The translations under genes and the position numbers were made by a program. The notes beneath the pieces were generated by a model. The model searched no databases. It was not told the origin of the DNA and worked only from the letters and a program-made list of their open reading frames with translations. Below, piece by piece: positions 49,629-52,079 of a stretch of DNA of 52,079 bases. This DNA is from an uncultured bacterium. Its GTDB lineage: Bacteria > Verrucomicrobiota > Lentisphaeria > Victivallales > UBA1829. Positions within the stretch are counted from its first letter, which is position 1. Each line of letters begins with the position of its first letter. The stretch lies in contig CASERY010000158.1 of assembly GCA_949290385.1 (NCBI GenBank), positions 1 to 52,079 on the forward strand, written 5' to 3'.

Positions 49629-50858
49629 ATGGCAGTTTTCAGGCCTTTTCATGCATTAATGCCTCAGGCAGCACAGGTGGCAAAAGTAGCCGCTGTACCA
49701 TACGACGTTGTCAACACAGAAGAAGCTGCCGCTCTGGCAGAAGGCAACCCTTTAAGCTTTCTTCGTGTATCCCGTCCGGAAATTGAAATGCCCCCCGGAA
49801 CCGATCTGCATTCTGACGCAGTTTATGCAAAAGCAAAAGCCAATTTTGAACGTCTCTGCAGGACTGCACCTCTTTCCCTGGATCCGGAAGCAAATCTGTA
49901 CGTCTATTCTCTGAAAATGGGAGACCGCACACAAATCGGAATTGCCGGCACAGCCTCTGCCGCAGAATATGACTCCAATATCATCAAGAAACACGAGAAA
50001 ACCAGGTAGGACAAGGAAGCCGACCGGGCAAGACATGTCATGGAGCTCCGTTCCCAGACCGGGCCCGTTTTTCTAACCTACCGTGATTCAGCCAGGATCA
50101 ATGCCGTTGTTCAGGAAATTATCCGCTCTGAACCATATTTCTCCTTCACCGCCAGAGACGGAGTGGAACATAAACTCTGGAAAGCAGGCAGCCGCAGCGA
50201 AGAACTCAGTCGGTGCTTTGCCGCGGATGTTCCCTGCTTTTATATTGCAGACGGTCATCATCGCGCGGCGTCAGCCTCTCATGCGGCAGCACGCTGCAGG
50301 TAGGAGAATCCCCACCATACAGGCGATGAGGAATACAATTACTTTCTGGCAGTGGCTTTTCCTGCTTCAGAATTGAAAATTCTTCCCTATAACAGAGCTG
50401 TACATGATCTCAACGGGCTGAATCCGGATGAGCTTATTGCACGCATTCAGGAAAAATTCATTGTCAATGCAACCAACAGTCCTGAACCGCCCGTCTGCGG
50501 CAGTTTCTGTATGCTTCTGAACGGGAAATGGTACCTGCTGACACCCAAATTTGATCTGAAAAAACTCGATGTCATCAGCCGTCTGGACGTGACAGTGCTT
50601 CAGGACAATATTCTGGGCCCGATCCTCGGCATTGATGATCCCAGAACAAGCCAGCGCATTGATTTTATTGGAGGCATTCGCGGTACGGGAGAACTTGAAA
50701 GGCTCCAGGCCATGCGCAAGGCCGCTGTCTGCTTCTCCATGTATCCGACAACGCTCCAGCAGCTCATGGATATTGCCGATGCAGGGGAAATTATGCCACC
50801 AAAGTCCACGTGGTTTGAACCCAAACTCCGAGACGGCCTTGTATGTCATAATTTCTAA
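49629..50858 (+). CDS. DUF1015 family protein (contains two UAGs)
   Basis: A 409-aa protein when TAGs at 50007-50009 (codon 127) and 50301-50303 (codon 225) are sense; all parts share one frame and the length is normal for DUF1015. Conserved stretches surround both TAGs: IIKKHEKTR-X-DKEADRARHV (family form HExTRxDKExDRxxH) and DGHHRAASASHAAARCR-X-ENPHHTGDEEYNYFLAV (family form DGHHRxAS...NPxHTGxExYNyfl). The aligned residues in relatives are variable and mostly polar or small. The N-terminus FRPFHALMPQAAQVAKVAAVPYDVV is typical. Biochemical role not known to me. Ribosome site GGAG before ATG 49629. Upstream of kdsB. Confidence 0.9.
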
Positions 50859-51029
50859 GTTCCAGAAACAGAGACAAAACCGTTTTCTTTCGGAAGGTGG
50901 AAGCCCTTGTCCGGAAGAATCATCCGGGAAGTCATCCAGCATTCCGGCAGCCAAATCATGGCCGGCCGGATGGCCCCGTCAGCAAAAAGCTTCCGCTTAA
51001 CAGAAAGACAGAGAAAGAGAGATTGAATC

Positions 51030-51794
51030 ATGAAAACAGTCGCAGTTATACCTTCCCGTTACGGGAGCACCCGTTTCCCGGGAAAAGCTCTTCAGCTTCT
51101 GGGCGGAAAACCCATTGTTCAGTGGGTCTGGGAACGAACGGTGCAGTCGAAGGTTGAAACCGTGCTTGTGGCCACAGACGACGAACGCATTGCTCAGGCT
51201 GTTACAGCTTTCGGCGGGAAAGCGGTCATGACATCTGCCAATCATCCGTCCGGATCGGACAGGATCTGGGAGGCGGTCCAGGGTCTTGATGCGGAACTTA
51301 TTATCAATGTGCAGGGCGACGAACCGCTCATGCCTCCGGAAATTATCAATGACTTGATTGATGCGATGGAAGGTCCGGACAAGCCGGATATGGGCACAGT
51401 TGCTGTTCCATGTGCCCGGGAAGATGTTGCCTGCAATCCGAATCTTCCAAAAGTCGTGCTTTCCGCAGACGGAAATGCTCTTTATTTCAGCAGAGCCATG
51501 ATTCCGTTCCTTCGGGAAGGAGGCACTGAAATGCCGGAAATCTACCGTCATTGGGGAATCTATGCCTACCGCAGAGAAGCTTTGAAACGCTTTGTGTCGC
51601 TTCCGGAAGGAAATCTGGAAAAATGCGAAAAACTCGAACAGCTCCGTGCCCTTGAAAACGGTATGAAAATCAAGGTAATTAAAACGCATTTTGACAGCAT
51701 CGACATCAATACGCCGGAAGACCTGGTACAGGCAGAGGAATTTATTCGGACTCATGGCATATCTGCAGAAGGAAAGGACCGGAAATCATGCTGA
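51030..51794 (+). CDS. kdsB: 3-deoxy-manno-octulosonate cytidylyltransferase
   Basis: A 254-aa enzyme activating Kdo as CMP-Kdo for lipopolysaccharide. The nucleotide-binding N-terminus IPSRYGSTRFPGKALQLLGGKP is canonical. TDDERIAQAV, NHPSGSDRIWEAV, INVQGDEPLMPPE and HWGIYAYRREALKRFV follow, as in KdsB. Length as expected. Its TGA overlaps the kdsA start (ATGCTGA), so the two are translationally coupled. No in-frame TAG. Confidence 0.96.
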   Translation: MKTVAVIPSRYGSTRFPGKALQLLGGKPIVQWVWERTVQSKVETVLVATDDERIAQAVTAFGGKAVMTSANHPSGSDRIWEAVQGLDAELIINVQGDEPLMPPEIINDLIDAMEGPDKPDMGTVAVPCAREDVACNPNLPKVVLSADGNALYFSRAMIPFLREGGTEMPEIYRHWGIYAYRREALKRFVSLPEGNLEKCEKLEQLRALENGMKIKVIKTHFDSIDINTPEDLVQAEEFIRTHGISAEGKDRKSC

Positions 51795-52079
51795 AAACGG
51801 TTTCTGTCGGAGATTTTCATATTGGAGACGGCTGTCTGACGGTTCTGGCCGGCCCCTGCGTGGCCGAAAGTCTTGATCTCTGTCTGCAAACCGCTGAACA
51901 GATGATCAGAATCTGTGACAAACTGCATGTAAATTATGTCTTCAAAGCCTCTTTCGACAAAGCCAACCGTTCTTCCGGCACCTCCTTCAGGGGCCCCGGC
52001 ATTGCAGACGGACTCAAGATTTTGGAAACAGTCAAGGAACGCTTCGGAATCCCCGTTGTAACAGACGTTCATGAAACAG
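51788..52079 (+). CDS. kdsA: 3-deoxy-8-phosphooctulonate synthase (partial, 3' truncated by window edge)
   Basis: The first 97 codons are seen. KdsA condenses phosphoenolpyruvate with arabinose 5-phosphate to Kdo-8-phosphate. The N-terminal signature LTVLAGPCVAESLDLCLQTAEQM and FKASFDKANRSSGTSFRGPG are diagnostic. The start ATG 51788 overlaps the kdsB stop. Confidence 0.95.
   Translation, partial: MLKTVSVGDFHIGDGCLTVLAGPCVAESLDLCLQTAEQMIRICDKLHVNYVFKASFDKANRSSGTSFRGPGIADGLKILETVKERFGIPVVTDVHET

Noticed and set aside
1-52079. Pseudogene decay or sequencing errors as the explanation of the in-frame TAGs
   Set aside because: Decay or error would also give TAA, TGA and frameshifts. Here 22 of 22 interruptions are TAG, all genes stay in frame, and essential genes are affected.
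1-52079. Pyrrolysine insertion or site-specific read-through
   Set aside because: Affected genes are unrelated housekeeping and membrane genes with no shared downstream element, and no Pyl genes are seen here. Pyl usage is normally confined to few proteins.
1-52079. A recoded phage or prophage as the source of the alternative code
   Set aside because: No capsid, terminase, tail, integrase or lysis gene is present; the genes are ordinary chromosomal functions.

Overview
The window is a contiguous stretch of a Gram-negative bacterial chromosome. It carries Kdo synthesis (kdsB, kdsA), a diaminopimelate aminotransferase of the dapL type, type II fatty-acid synthesis genes, and many outer-envelope and sugar-related genes. 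The DapL sequence type and the Kdo genes suggest the PVC group, probably a Lentisphaerota-like organism. This is an inference from remembered families, not a search. I see no phage, insertion sequence, integron or CRISPR array, and the order looks like ordinary chromosome.

The most striking feature is that UAG appears to be a sense codon. Twenty-two in-frame TAG codons lie inside 13 of about 40 genes. In nearly all of them the protein family continues in the same frame immediately after the TAG. The affected genes include alanyl-tRNA synthetase, comF, htpX, sbcC, a lexA-like gene, a GH20 hexosaminidase, a DUF1015 protein, an M16 peptidase, a YczE-type membrane protein and three paralogous polytopic membrane proteins. 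No gene needs TAG as its terminator: I count 24 TAA and 15 TGA ends. No in-frame TAA or TGA and no frameshift was needed to join any gene. A standard-code annotation breaks these genes into fragments. Glutamine is the leading candidate for the inserted residue, but the window does not prove it. The coordinates below treat TAG as sense (X).

Layout. 1-4563: end of an M16 peptidase, a LysM lipoprotein, and a membrane protein with a spermidine-synthase-like domain. 5089-12755: a GntR/LacI-type regulator followed by a sugar-catabolic gene row (TIM-barrel hydrolase, SIS protein, GNAT protein, unknown protein, Gfo/Idh/MocA oxidoreductase, GH20). 12874-13998: a DMT transporter with a histidine-rich tail. 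14494-16319 (minus): two zinc-ribbon membrane proteins, one being an HtpX-like protease, preceded by a long structured RNA element. 16897-21219 (minus): tRNA-Tyr, tRNA-Gly, yczE-like gene, rph, SRP RNA, accD and comF. 21789-26379: dapL, a TetR regulator, fabH and fabF. 26843-32659 (minus): an RRM protein, fumC, a STAS protein, a short alaS and a GntR regulator. 32900-39274: a lexA-like gene, sbcD and sbcC. 39271-48614 (minus): three tandem polytopic membrane proteins, a KDPG-aldolase-like gene, an unknown protein, a small HTH protein and aroE. 48849-52079: a small basic protein, a DUF1015 protein, kdsB and the start of kdsA.

Transcription units are separated by clear hairpin/T-tract terminators, many between convergent genes. 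Genes within units are closely spaced (comF-accD 3 bp, zinc-ribbon gene-htpX 2 bp, kdsB-kdsA overlapping).
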